Source: Aestuariibacter salexigens DSM 15300
Lineage (GTDB): Bacteria > Pseudomonadota > Gammaproteobacteria > Enterobacterales > Alteromonadaceae
Assembly (NCBI RefSeq): GCF_000429145.1
Contig: NZ_AUBH01000012.1
Span: 1 to 64,000, forward strand
DNA length: 64,000 nucleotides
Direction of reading: 5' to 3'
Below, in pieces: positions 45,053-53,847 of this stretch. Below the pieces are notes generated by a model. The model was not told where the DNA came from and made no database searches. It worked only from the letters and a program-made list of their open reading frames with translations. A program made the position numbers and the translations under genes. The first letter of the stretch is position 1, and every line of letters begins with the position of its first letter.

Positions 45053-46273
45053 TCAGGCCAACATCATTTGCACTTTTTTCAGTGCGTTAAACAGCGTTTC
45101 GATTTCCTGTGCTGTGTTGTAAATCGAAAACGACGCTCTGGCTGTACCGGGAACCGCCAGTCGATTCATCAGGGGCTGTGCGCAGTGATCGCCGGTGCGA
45201 ATTGCAATGCCCTGCTTATCCAACAAGAAACCTATATCCGCAGGATGTCCTGCATCCATCACAAAACTTAGCACGCCTATTTTATCCGCGGCGTTACCGA
45301 CGATGGTCAGGCCGTCAAAGGCCTGCGCGTACTCGGTCGCCGTATTCATCAACAATTGTTCATGCTGATGAACGTCCTGCATATCCAGCTCGCTCAGCCA
45401 CTTGATTGCGGCAGCCAGGCCTATCGCGCCAGCGATATGTGGCGTACCAGCTTCGAGCCTGTTAGGTAACTCGCCCCAGGTGGACTGTTGATAGGTGACG
45501 GTGCTAATCATTTCACCACCGGTCAGCCACACAGGCCACGCTTCAAGCACGGCTTTTTTGCCCCATAACACGCCCATACCGGTCGGACCGAAGATTTTGT
45601 GCGCCGAGAATGCGTAAAAGTCGCAGTCCAACTCCTGCACATTGACACCGCCATGGGCAATACCCTGTGCGCCATCGATCATTATCAGTGCCGAGGTTTT
45701 AGCACGGATAAGTGGGATAAGTGTGGTGATCGGATTAATCGTCCCCAGTGCATTCGACACGTGGGGCATCGAGACCATTTTCACGCTGTCAGACAAATTA
45801 GCAGTGAAGGCATCAATATCCAGCTCACCATTGTCCTTTATTGGACTGACGATGAGCTGTGCGCCACTGTTCAAACAAGCCTGCTGCCAGGTGACAAGAT
45901 TGGCATGATGCTCCATTTCCGTGACCAGCACGGTATCACCGGAGCGCAATCTTTTTGCCATGCCGTGGGCAACAATATTAATCGCCTCTGTCGTACCACT
46001 GGTCCAGATCACTTCCTGACGCGATGCTGCACCAATAAACTCTGCGACCGTGTCTCTGGCGCCTTCAAAGAGCCTTGTGGCTTCATCTGCCAATGTATGT
46101 GCACCGCGGTGTACATTGGAATTACTGTGCGTGTAATAGTGACTAATCGCATCTATTACCGCCTGCGGCTTTTGTGTCGTTGCGGCATTATCCAGATAGA
46201 CAAGCGGGTTGCCGTCTATTTTGCGCGCCAGAATGGGGAACTGGGCTCGAATAGCGTCGACGTTCAGGCTCAT
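45053..46273 (-). CDS. sufS: Cysteine desulfurase SufS
   Basis: Group II PLP cysteine desulfurase that supplies sulfur to SufE. The start is ATG 46273, overlapping the sufD stop as ATGA, giving 406 residues as in E. coli. The catalytic cysteine is C364 in RTGDHCAQPLM, the same number as E. coli SufS, and the PLP lysine lies in FSAHKIFGPTG. Confidence 0.97.
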   Translation of the reverse strand: MSLNVDAIRAQFPILARKIDGNPLVYLDNAATTQKPQAVIDAISHYYTHSNSNVHRGAHTLADEATRLFEGARDTVAEFIGAASRQEVIWTSGTTEAINIVAHGMAKRLRSGDTVLVTEMEHHANLVTWQQACLNSGAQLIVSPIKDNGELDIDAFTANLSDSVKMVSMPHVSNALGTINPITTLIPLIRAKTSALIMIDGAQGIAHGGVNVQELDCDFYAFSAHKIFGPTGMGVLWGKKAVLEAWPVWLTGGEMISTVTYQQSTWGELPNRLEAGTPHIAGAIGLAAAIKWLSELDMQDVHQHEQLLMNTATEYAQAFDGLTIVGNAADKIGVLSFVMDAGHPADIGFLLDKQGIAIRTGDHCAQPLMNRLAVPGTARASFSIYNTAQEIETLFNALKKVQMMLA

Positions 46274-47523
46274 TGCACATCCATACTGGCAAAACGGTTG
46301 CGAAGAATGGGACGGAGCCACTCGGCGAGGGCTGAGTGCGGCATCTCGTCAACCAGAGCATTAATGAATCCGAAATTCAGCATAACCAATGCCTGCTCAC
46401 GACTGATACCCCGGGACTGAAGATAGTACAGTGCCTTTTTATCAATCTCTGCAACGGTAGCGCCGTGGGCGCATTTAACATCGTCGGCGTAAATTTCAAG
46501 TTCAGGCTTAGTGTTGATCTGAGCCTCCCGCGACAACAGCAGGTTTTTGTTATTCAGTTCAGCCAACGTCTTTTGTGCGTCGCGGTGAATGTGAATTCGA
46601 CCGTTAAACACTGCTTTACTGCGGTCTGCGACGATGCCCCGGACGTTTTCGTCGGTCGTACAATGCGGTACTTCATGCTCAATCGTGCTGTGCAGGTCAA
46701 ACACCTCAGCATCGCGCAACAGATAAACAGCGTTAATGTTGGCATCGGCCTGTTCACCGCGATGTTGAACATCCACATCAAGGCGATTAAGCTCACTGCC
46801 AAAACCAACCAGATGACTGTTCAGTGTGGCCTGCTGTGCCAACCTGAAATGCATACCGGCAACGTGCATCGCTGCACCACCGCCCATCATCAGGCCATAG
46901 TGAGTGAGCTCTGCCTGTTCATGAATCGCATACTCTGCCACTGACGTGTGCAGGCTGTTGTGTTTATTTTGTGCCTGTTCAATAACAGTCACGCTGGCGT
47001 TGCTGGCAACCCTGACAAGCACTCGGGTGTGGGCTTCGCTGCCCTCTGAACTCATATAGCTGATGCGGATTGGGCGCTCGACGCTCACTCCCTCAGCCAC
47101 ATCAATGATCACGCCATGCTGTGCCAAGGTATCGTTAATCAGCCCAAACAAATGGCGCTCAGGCTTGATGTCACCGATTATTTCACCGGCCCATTGCTTG
47201 ACGCTATCGGTGGCATTTTGCAGCGACACGATTGACAGTCCTGCTGGCAAATCTGCCGGTAAATCGACCAGTTGTCCGTCTACAAAGGTCAGGTCCAGAC
47301 TGTCCAGCCCTTCAATAATCTCTGGTGTTATCTGTGCGCTTTCCTGCTGCTGAGCAAACTCGGACTTTTCAAGGCGTCGTAATGACAGGTATTTCCAGGC
47401 TTCTGTCTTGCGGGTTGGCCAGGAGGCGCGTTTAAGCGTCTGCAGCGCTTCGGCACGGACTGGAGACAGCCAGTCGTTTACCTGCTCGGCACGCACAATG
47501 GCTGATTCGAACCACTGACTCAT
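46270..47523 (-). CDS. sufD: Fe-S cluster assembly protein SufD
   Basis: Partner of SufB and SufC in the scaffold complex that builds Fe-S clusters. The 417-residue protein has the SufBD beta-helix core with GRIHIHRDAQKT and CAHGATVAEID, including the conserved His, and the C-terminal helical part. It overlaps sufC by 4 bases. Confidence 0.95.
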   Translation of the reverse strand: MSQWFESAIVRAEQVNDWLSPVRAEALQTLKRASWPTRKTEAWKYLSLRRLEKSEFAQQQESAQITPEIIEGLDSLDLTFVDGQLVDLPADLPAGLSIVSLQNATDSVKQWAGEIIGDIKPERHLFGLINDTLAQHGVIIDVAEGVSVERPIRISYMSSEGSEAHTRVLVRVASNASVTVIEQAQNKHNSLHTSVAEYAIHEQAELTHYGLMMGGGAAMHVAGMHFRLAQQATLNSHLVGFGSELNRLDVDVQHRGEQADANINAVYLLRDAEVFDLHSTIEHEVPHCTTDENVRGIVADRSKAVFNGRIHIHRDAQKTLAELNNKNLLLSREAQINTKPELEIYADDVKCAHGATVAEIDKKALYYLQSRGISREQALVMLNFGFINALVDEMPHSALAEWLRPILRNRFASMDVQ

Positions 47524-48296
47524 GCCACTGGCTCCTCAGCACCGTTTTTATCTTCATAGCCTTGCAACCAGGCATAGCCCTGCGCTTCAAGTTCTTTGGC
47601 CAGCGATGCATCACCGCTTTTGACGATTTTGCCATCCGACAGCACATGAACGTAATCCGGTTCTATATAGTCAAGCAAACGCTGATAGTGGGTCACGACA
47701 ATAAAACTGCGCTGGCCATCACGCTGACTGTTTACGCCGTCGGCAACCACTTTCAACGCATCGATGTCGAGGCCCGAGTCTGACTCGTCGAGAATCGCCA
47801 GCTTCGGTTCAAGCAGCAGCATCTGCATAATTTCATTGCGCTTTTTCTCACCACCTGAAAAGCCTTCGTTAACACCACGCTTAAGAAACTCAAGAGGCAA
47901 TTGCACCTGTTTACAGGCCTGCTTGGCGCGCTTCAAAAACTCGGCACTACTTAATGCTTCTTCGCCTCGGGCTTCCAGCGCTGCATCGACAGCGGCTTTC
48001 ATAAATTCCATGTTGCTGACACCCGGGATTTCTACCGGATACTGAAATGCCAGGAACAAGCCTTTACGGGCACGCTCTTCGGGCTCAAGCTCGAGCAAAT
48101 CGCTACCGTCCAGCTCTGCACTGCCACCTTCAACCTCATAACCGTCGCGGCCTGACAGCACATAGCCCAGGGTACTTTTACCTGCGCCATTAGGTCCCAT
48201 GATTGCGTGAACTTCACCAGGCTTGACCTCAAGGTTAAGTCCTTTGAGGATCGTTTTATCTTCGACGCTTGCCGACAACTGATTGATTTTCAACAT
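47520..48296 (-). CDS. sufC: Fe-S cluster assembly ATPase SufC
   Basis: Soluble ABC ATPase that drives the shape change of SufBD. The 258-residue protein has Walker A GPNGAGKST, the signature GFSGGEKKRNEI and Walker B LAILDESDSGLDIDAL, which is the SufC-type form. It starts 16 bases after sufB. Confidence 0.98.
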   Translation of the reverse strand: MLKINQLSASVEDKTILKGLNLEVKPGEVHAIMGPNGAGKSTLGYVLSGRDGYEVEGGSAELDGSDLLELEPEERARKGLFLAFQYPVEIPGVSNMEFMKAAVDAALEARGEEALSSAEFLKRAKQACKQVQLPLEFLKRGVNEGFSGGEKKRNEIMQMLLLEPKLAILDESDSGLDIDALKVVADGVNSQRDGQRSFIVVTHYQRLLDYIEPDYVHVLSDGKIVKSGDASLAKELEAQGYAWLQGYEDKNGAEEPVA

Positions 48297-48312
48297 ATCT
48301 ACTTCTCTTGGG

Positions 48313-49749
48313 TTAGCCTACTGAGCCTTCAAGGCTGATTTCCAACAACTTGCCTGCTTCAACGGCAAACTCCATTGGTAATTCTTTAAATACTTCTTTA
48401 CAGAAGCCGTTGACGATCATGGAAACGGCTTTTTCTGGATCCATGCCACGCTGCTGACAAAGGAACATCTGGTCGTCACTGACTTTGGACGTGGTCGCTT
48501 CGTGTTCAACAATCGCAGACGGGTTGCTGCTCTCAACATAAGGGAAAGTATGGGCACCGCACTTATCACCGATCAGCAATGAGTCACACTGGGTAAAGTT
48601 ACGCGCGTCATCCGCAGAGCCGTGCATTTGCACCAGACCTCGATAGCTGTTGTTGCTACGTCCGGCTGAAATCCCTTTGGATATGATGGTCGATTTGGTG
48701 TTTTTGCCGATGTGTACCATCTTGGTGCCCGTATCAGCCTGCTGTGCGCCGCGTGTCAGCGCAACTGAATAAAACTCGCCAATACTGTTATCACCTTTCA
48801 ATATACAACTTGGGTATTTCCAGGTGATGGCTGAACCAGTTTCAACCTGTGTCCAGGAGATTTTTGCATTGTTATGGCATACACCGCGCTTGGTCACAAA
48901 GTTGTAAATACCACCTTTACCGTTTTCATCGCCCGGGTACCAGTTCTGTACGGTTGAATACTTAATTTCCGCATCATCCAGTGCCACCAGCTCAACTACA
49001 GCAGCATGTAATTGGTTTTCGTCTCGCTGAGGCGCGGTGCAGCCTTCGAGATATGACACATAGCTGCCTTCATCGGCAACAATCAAGGTGCGCTCGAACT
49101 GACCGGTATTCTGCTCATTGATACGGAAATACGTAGATAGCTCCATTGGGCAGCGCACGCCTTTAGGAATGTAAACAAACGAACCGTCAGTGAATACGGC
49201 GCAGTTTAGTGCAGCAAAGAAATTGTCATGCTGCGGCACAACGCGTCCCAGGTATTTTTTCACCAGTTCTGGATACTTGTGCACTGCCTCAGAGATTGGA
49301 CAGAATATGACGCCAGCTTCTTCAAGCTTTTCCCTGAATGTCGTGACGACTGACACAGAATCGAATACGGCGTCTACTGCCACACCGGCTAACATTTCCT
49401 GCTCATGCAATGGAATACCAAGCTTTTCGTACGTTGCCAGCAGCTCTGGATCGACTTCGTCCAAAGATTTTGGCTTATCGGCCATACTCTTAGGTGCAGA
49501 ATAATAAGAGATATCCTGATAATTGATTTTCGGATAGTTCAGATGTGCCCATTCAGGCTCTTCCATCTTCTGCCAGATACGAAATGCCTTTAGACGCCAG
49601 TTAAGCATCCACTCAGGCTCGTTTTTCATCTTCGAGATACGGCGAATCACGTCCTCATCCAATCCCGGTGGGAAAGTATCTGAGGCTACATTGGAGACAA
49701 ACCCCGCTTCATACTCGCGATGAAGGGCTTTTTCTATTTGGTAGCTCAT
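48313..49749 (-). CDS. sufB: Fe-S cluster assembly protein SufB
   Basis: Main scaffold subunit of the SUF machinery. The 478-residue protein is close to family length (E. coli 495), with [21 protein letters not shown], the conserved [18 protein letters not shown] cysteine segment, and the C-terminal [30 protein letters not shown] with conserved Cys. First structural gene of the operon; an IscR site lies 50 bases upstream. Confidence 0.97.
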   Translation of the reverse strand: MSYQIEKALHREYEAGFVSNVASDTFPPGLDEDVIRRISKMKNEPEWMLNWRLKAFRIWQKMEEPEWAHLNYPKINYQDISYYSAPKSMADKPKSLDEVDPELLATYEKLGIPLHEQEMLAGVAVDAVFDSVSVVTTFREKLEEAGVIFCPISEAVHKYPELVKKYLGRVVPQHDNFFAALNCAVFTDGSFVYIPKGVRCPMELSTYFRINEQNTGQFERTLIVADEGSYVSYLEGCTAPQRDENQLHAAVVELVALDDAEIKYSTVQNWYPGDENGKGGIYNFVTKRGVCHNNAKISWTQVETGSAITWKYPSCILKGDNSIGEFYSVALTRGAQQADTGTKMVHIGKNTKSTIISKGISAGRSNNSYRGLVQMHGSADDARNFTQCDSLLIGDKCGAHTFPYVESSNPSAIVEHEATTSKVSDDQMFLCQQRGMDPEKAVSMIVNGFCKEVFKELPMEFAVEAGKLLEISLEGSVG

Positions 49750-49798
49750 ATCAAAAACTCATACCTATCTGCATTGTCTGGCGTCGCGCCAGAGAGAA

Positions 49799-49823
49799 AT
49801 ACCTGACTATTTTACTCAACTAT
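49799..49823 (-). promoter_or_regulatory. IscR type 1 binding site upstream of sufB
   Basis: Read on the minus strand this 25-base site begins ATAGTTGAGT and ends AGTCAGGTAT; it agrees with the E. coli type 1 IscR consensus at 24 of 25 positions by my count. It sits between iscR and sufB. A perfect hairpin (CTGGCG/CGCCAG, 49778-49792) lies between the site and the sufB start. A second promoter for sufBCDS here is likely but no clear -10 is seen. Confidence 0.7.
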
Positions 49824-49910
49824 GTACCGGATTAACACAGCCCCAGATCAAAGGGGGCCGGAGTATAGCACAACTTAACGCCGGTAGCCTTATATAACGG
49901 GGCGTAAAGA

Positions 49911-50402
49911 CTACTTTACCTGGATATTAAATTCGCTTTCTGACTGGAAGCGCGGGGACTGCGCGTGACATTTGTTTTGCCTGTCAGCAACAGAACGGAT
50001 CTCCTGCTTGGACACCAAATCGGCTAGAGTAATGTTGTCCAGAAAAGAGTAGATGCGATCGCTCAAGTCAACCCATAAACTGTGGGTCAGACACTGTGTC
50101 CCCCCCTGACAATCAGCTACACCACTACAACGAGTTGCATCGACATTCTCATCAATGGCGACAATGATATCGCTGATTGTAATGTCACTCATCTCACGTC
50201 CCAGATGATAACCGCCACCGGGGCCTCTAACGCTGCTGACCAAACCTTTGCGGCGCAATCGTGAGAAAAGTTGTTCAAGGTAAGACAGGCTGATGTCCTG
50301 GCGCTCGGAAATATCCATCAATGGTACCGGCCCGTCCTGCGCATGCAGCGCCACGTCAAGCACCGCGGTTACCGCATAGCGCCCTTTTGATGTCAACTTC
50401 AT
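49911..50402 (-). CDS. iscR: Fe-S sensing Rrf2 regulator IscR
   Basis: Winged-helix regulator that carries a [2Fe-2S] cluster in iron- and oxygen-replete cells. The start is ATG 50402 behind GAGGCG (four upstream codons are also open), giving 163 residues. The cluster ligands C92, C98 and C104 have exactly the E. coli numbering, and the recognition region [28 protein letters not shown] is intact. It heads the suf operon here and not an isc operon, and is preceded by its own binding site. A weak hairpin (GCCCC/GGGGC, 49840-49858) after its stop may partly separate it from sufB. Confidence 0.95.
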   Translation of the reverse strand: MKLTSKGRYAVTAVLDVALHAQDGPVPLMDISERQDISLSYLEQLFSRLRRKGLVSSVRGPGGGYHLGREMSDITISDIIVAIDENVDATRCSGVADCQGGTQCLTHSLWVDLSDRIYSFLDNITLADLVSKQEIRSVADRQNKCHAQSPRFQSESEFNIQVK

Positions 50403-50433
50403 GAATCGCCTCATCGCCTAGTAAACTGCGCGA

Positions 50434-50466
50434 ATTGTGCATTACCTGACTAAAACAGTCAAGTAT
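50434..50466 (-). promoter_or_regulatory. iscR promoter with overlapping IscR type 1 site
   Basis: On the minus strand TTGACT (50457-50462), a 17-base spacer and CACAAT (50434-50439) form the promoter. The 25-base IscR type 1 site (50442-50466; starts ATACTTGACT, ends AGTCAGGTAA) covers the -35 and fits the E. coli consensus at 24 of 25 positions by my count, so holo-IscR should repress its own operon. The 50403-50721 gap between iscR and the PEP-CTERM gene holds this promoter and the sigma-54 promoter only. Confidence 0.85.
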
Positions 50467-50615
50467 TAAGCTTTATGACGACGAATTGCAATACCGCACT
50501 GACAGATTGAAACAAAGCAGTCTTTACTAGCCGTTAGTGTCAGCATTTTTTACATAATTGACTGGAGAACGTTATGGCATGTAATTAACTTATTGTTTTT
50601 CTTAAGCTCTTTATT

Positions 50616-50632
50616 TTGGCGCAATTATTGCT
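50616..50632 (+). promoter_or_regulatory. Sigma-54 promoter of the PEP-CTERM gene
   Basis: TTGGCGCA, four bases, then TTGCT: the -24 GG (50618-50619) and the -12 GC (50630-50631) are separated by exactly 10 bases, as sigma-54 requires, and 10 or more of the consensus bases agree. The expected start is near 50643, about 79 bases before the ATG. In Zoogloea, PEP-CTERM genes are controlled by RpoN with the PrsK/PrsR pair. Confidence 0.8.
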
Positions 50633-50640
50633 TTTAAATC

Positions 50641-50654
50641 CAGCTGGCCAGCTG
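50641..50654. promoter_or_regulatory. 14-base perfect palindrome at the predicted transcript start
   Basis: CAGCTGGCCAGCTG is its own reverse complement and lies 10 bases after the -12 element of the sigma-54 promoter. It could be a protein-binding site or a short 5' hairpin; no known regulator site is recognised. Confidence 0.35.
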
Positions 50655-50721
50655 TCGGTTTATTGATTTTTCATTTAGCCATTGGTCGCGTACAAAACAT
50701 CAGATCTTGGAAGGAATAATA

Positions 50722-51264
50722 ATGAAAAAACAAATCTGGTTAGGAGTGTTCCTGACCTTGCTAACCTTCAACGCGTCAGCCGCGCTGATTAAAGTCACTG
50801 TGAATGGAATATTCGATAGTGATGTTATAACCACTTCTTACGTCGCTCCCGACACGTCTATTTTTTATACATTTACTTTCGACACAGACGATTTGAATGT
50901 TATTAACGTCGATAGATTTGACCTCACTACCGCGACGGTTTTCTATCGACTTGGTTCAGGACCACTTGTTTCGTTCACCAGCTATACTGCTTTTCTGAGA
51001 GGCGTGTGGGGTATCCTTTTTCCTCCAGCAGACCCTATTGGGCAACTAAACATCAATACTCTGATTGACCCAATCGCCGGTGCCGCGGATTTGAAACAGC
51101 TCAATCTGGGAACGGTTAGCTTTGACGGTGGCTTTTATGGCGAACACCGTTTTAGCGGACAATACACCATCGCTGAAGTGTCTGAGCCGCCTATGTTTGC
51201 GCTTTTAGCCCTCAGCCCAGTACTTTTGCTTTGGTCAAGAAGACGAAAGCGCACAACGCATTAA
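50722..51264 (+). CDS. Secreted PEP-CTERM protein
   Basis: A 180-residue exported protein. The start is ATG 50722 behind GGAAGGA (an upstream TTG at 50707 lies before that site). Signal peptide MKKQIWLGVFLTLLTFNASA with the cut after ASA; the mature part is rich in Thr, Phe and Asp and likely beta-structured. The C-terminus has the three-part sorting signal: S-E-P-P, a hydrophobic helix (FALLALSPVLLLWS) and a basic tail RRRKR. The motif reads SEPP, not the consensus PEP. Family knowledge: exosortase removes this tail and attaches or releases the protein at the surface. No exosortase gene is in the window. Confidence 0.85.
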   Translation: MKKQIWLGVFLTLLTFNASAALIKVTVNGIFDSDVITTSYVAPDTSIFYTFTFDTDDLNVINVDRFDLTTATVFYRLGSGPLVSFTSYTAFLRGVWGILFPPADPIGQLNINTLIDPIAGAADLKQLNLGTVSFDGGFYGEHRFSGQYTIAEVSEPPMFALLALSPVLLLWSRRRKRTTH

Positions 51265-51281
51265 AATAGGATGCAACTGAG

Positions 51282-51299
51282 CGCCTGTCTTCACAGGCG
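51282..51299 (+). terminator. Hairpin after the PEP-CTERM gene
   Basis: Perfect 7-bp stem CGCCTGT / ACAGGCG with a CTTC loop, 17 bases after the stop, between it and convergent serB. No T-run follows, so termination is uncertain. Confidence 0.45.
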
Positions 51300-51328
51300 T
51301 GTCAGGGCCAAAATGCGTAAATATTAGA

Positions 51329-52324
51329 CTAGCGCTCAAGCACGGCCAGCAGCGTATCCAAACCACCAAATCGAATCGCCATATCGGCTTTTTCACGCAC
51401 AATAGGCTTGGCATGTGCGGCTACGCCGAGTCCCGCGCGGGTCATCATTACCAGGTCGTTGGCACCATCCCCCATGGCAATGACCTGTCGCTTCGGAATG
51501 TCGAATTGCTCTGCTAGTTGGGTCACGGTTTGGGCTTTAACCTCAGCATCAACAATATTGCCGTGCACGTTGCCTGTTAGCTTCCCGCTCTCAATCTCCA
51601 GCACATTGGACACAGCATAATCTATCCCCAATCTGTCCTTGAGGTAGTCGGCAAAGTATGTAAAACCACCTGACGCAATGGCCAGCTTCCAGCCGTGCTG
51701 CTTGAGCACATTGATCAGATTCACTACCCCCGGCATCAACGGCAGGGCCTGTCTGACCTCTTCAAGAATAGACTGTGGCGCATCCGCCAAACAGGCAACA
51801 CGATTTACAAGGCTTTCTGAAAACGCCAGCTCGCCGCGCATCGCCATCGCCGTGACCTTTGATACCTGCTCTCCGACGCCGGCGAGTCGGGCGATCTCGT
51901 CGATACATTCAACCTTAATCACGGTGCTGTCCATATCCATCACCAGCAAGCCCGGCTCTGTCAGGCTGGGAGCCTGTCCAACCAGCATTAATTCCAGTTG
52001 CAAGGCATGACTTAACGCATCAAGTTGCGCTTTTAGTTCGTCTGCAACGTTTTGACCTACCTTTAATTTTGCAACGATTTGCTGCCCCGGTAGCTCACAA
52101 TGCAGCGCTAACTCATACGCCACCTGCTCACTGTCCAGAGGTAAGCGTTTCGCCAGGCCAATCAACTGCTCGGCACATAGTCCGGGGGCGGTAACGACAA
52201 GAGTAAATGAATCACTCGCTTTTGCTTCAGCCGCCTGAGCCTCAAACTCAACATGGTGTGATGACAGCGACATGCGATGTGTGCCGGCTTTTAATAAGTC
52301 TGCAAGAAATGCATAGCGAGTCAT
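51329..52324 (-). CDS. serB: Phosphoserine phosphatase
   Basis: Last step of serine synthesis. The HAD-superfamily core has DMDSTVIKVECIDEIARLAG (nucleophile Asp), SGGFTYFADYL and the GDGANDLVMM metal motif. The frame is open to a GTG at 52447 (372 residues), but that start would leave only 20 bases to divergent ytjB. The ATG at 52324 gives 331 residues, near E. coli SerB (322), so I prefer it; a GTG at 52405 is also possible. The N-terminal ~120 residues are a less conserved regulatory-like region. Confidence 0.93.
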   Translation of the reverse strand: MTRYAFLADLLKAGTHRMSLSSHHVEFEAQAAEAKASDSFTLVVTAPGLCAEQLIGLAKRLPLDSEQVAYELALHCELPGQQIVAKLKVGQNVADELKAQLDALSHALQLELMLVGQAPSLTEPGLLVMDMDSTVIKVECIDEIARLAGVGEQVSKVTAMAMRGELAFSESLVNRVACLADAPQSILEEVRQALPLMPGVVNLINVLKQHGWKLAIASGGFTYFADYLKDRLGIDYAVSNVLEIESGKLTGNVHGNIVDAEVKAQTVTQLAEQFDIPKRQVIAMGDGANDLVMMTRAGLGVAAHAKPIVREKADMAIRFGGLDTLLAVLER

Positions 52325-52467
52325 CTCTGGGCTTGTGTAGGGAAGTGAAAGCAAAGCGTTATCCAAAGTCCTGTCCGGGCAAAGGATAATACCCAATGTA
52401 GACACGCTTAAAAAGTCCTGTTTGGCCAATGCTTGGCAACCGGACACAGTTGCCGTATTGTGGCGAT

Positions 52468-53085
52468 ATGAACGCCCTACCTACTTTATTTGGCAACGAT
52501 AAGCGACTTGAACAAAGCCGTTATGCTATCTACAAACGCCTGGCAAACCTCCTGTTGGCGGTAGTTGTCGCTGCAGTTTGTATTAACCTATGGATGGCCC
52601 ACCAGCGCTCGTCGCAAGTCTGGTACACCAATCAAACTCAGCAGTTAGGGCGCAGTCTGGTTCAGCAGGCCGCGCTGGCTCTGGTGAAACCGCTGAGAGC
52701 CGATGATAATCAAGCTATCCAGCAATTACTTGGCAATCTGATTCAGGATCCTCATGTGTCAGCCGCCGCGCTGTTTGACTTTCGTGGACGGCAATTGGAA
52801 AACACCAGCGAGCAAAGCTCCGTTGTCACCAGTTTTCGTAACGACACGCTCCCCCCAATGGTGTTTCTTGAGGAGATAAAGGATGCTGAGGTGGTGATTG
52901 GCTATATCAGGATCTATCTGTCGCGGGAAAATGTGATGCGTTTTCACGCTGATTATCAGCGTCAATGGCTCGAACAAATGCAGGTTTTGGCCTTTATCTC
53001 GGCGCTTGCGGGTGCCATTCTCATGCGTGCGTTTTACAAACTGCGTGAACGCATTAAACAGCGCATGCAGGCATCTTCAGAGTGA
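52468..53085 (+). CDS. ytjB: AhpA/YtjB family membrane protein
   Basis: Inner-membrane protein of the SMP_2 family, function poorly defined. The ATG at 52468 gives 205 residues. There is an N-terminal hydrophobic segment (LANLLLAVVVAAVCINLWMA), a periplasmic domain of about 140 residues with VSAAALFDFRGRQLE, a second hydrophobic segment (VLAFISALAGAILMRAFY) and a basic tail. Divergent from serB as in E. coli and Vibrio. Its 3' end overlaps the convergent TatD gene by 9 bases. Confidence 0.85.
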   Translation: MNALPTLFGNDKRLEQSRYAIYKRLANLLLAVVVAAVCINLWMAHQRSSQVWYTNQTQQLGRSLVQQAALALVKPLRADDNQAIQQLLGNLIQDPHVSAAALFDFRGRQLENTSEQSSVVTSFRNDTLPPMVFLEEIKDAEVVIGYIRIYLSRENVMRFHADYQRQWLEQMQVLAFISALAGAILMRAFYKLRERIKQRMQASSE

Positions 53086-53838
53086 AAATAGCCTCCGGCT
53101 GTTTTCGCTGGTCACAGTCATCACTTCGTCTACAGATATGCCGCGCAGTTGAGCGAGACACTGTGCGACATCGTACAAATACTCCGGACTGTTGCGTTGC
53201 CCCTGCCTGCCTTGCATCGGCATATCTGGTGCATCTGTCTCGAGTACCAGTGATCCAAGCGGGACCTTGCTAAGTGTTTCCCGTGTTTTCTGAGCTCGCG
53301 GATAGGTGATCACACCTCCTACACCCAATTTGTATCCCATCTCGATGTAACGATGTGCATCCTGGATACTGCCTGAGAACGCGTGTATCACACCCGCTTT
53401 TACCAATGCGGCGTTGCCAAGCGCGCCTAACAATAGATGATGAGTTTTGCGATGATGCACAATGACCGGTAACGCATATCGGGCAGCAAGCCTTAGCTGA
53501 GCATCAAGCACGTCTTTTTGCAGGTCCAGGTCGACATCAATCTGACTATCCAGCCCGATTTCGCCCACCGCCACTATGTGTTGACGATTGTCTTTGATAA
53601 GCCCTTCAAGCTGCTGTAAGTGCTGTGGTCGATAATCTCTGAGAAAGTAAGGATGTAAACCCAGTGCCGGATAGCACTGTGGATGTGACTTGCATAAATC
53701 GAGTAGAAAAGGCGCCGATGCGAGTGTTGTGCCGGGAATGACGATGGCTTGTACGCCCTGAGCGGCAGCGTTATACAGTACGCTGTCCCGATCTGCATCA
53801 AATACCGCAAAATCAAGGTGACAGTGACTGTCAATCAT
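53077..53838 (-). CDS. TatD family metal-dependent hydrolase (YjjV-like)
   Basis: A 253-residue TIM-barrel deoxyribonuclease-like protein. The metal-binding pattern is present: MIDSHCHLD (HxH), AVGEIGLD, VIVHHRKTH, VIHAFSGS and VLETDAPD. TatD proteins cleave DNA 3' to 5' in repair and decay. It is closer to YjjV than to TatD or YcfH by its N-terminus. It follows pdxH by 9 bases, so the rnc-era-pdxH-tatD genes may form one transcript. Confidence 0.92.
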   Translation of the reverse strand: MIDSHCHLDFAVFDADRDSVLYNAAAQGVQAIVIPGTTLASAPFLLDLCKSHPQCYPALGLHPYFLRDYRPQHLQQLEGLIKDNRQHIVAVGEIGLDSQIDVDLDLQKDVLDAQLRLAARYALPVIVHHRKTHHLLLGALGNAALVKAGVIHAFSGSIQDAHRYIEMGYKLGVGGVITYPRAQKTRETLSKVPLGSLVLETDAPDMPMQGRQGQRNSPEYLYDVAQCLAQLRGISVDEVMTVTSENSRRLFSL

Positions 53839-53847
53839 CTCAACGTC

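Noticed and set aside
45599-46420. 273-codon frame opposite sufS and sufD
   Set aside because: It crosses two well-defined genes on the other strand and is rich in Cys, Arg and His as shadows usually are.
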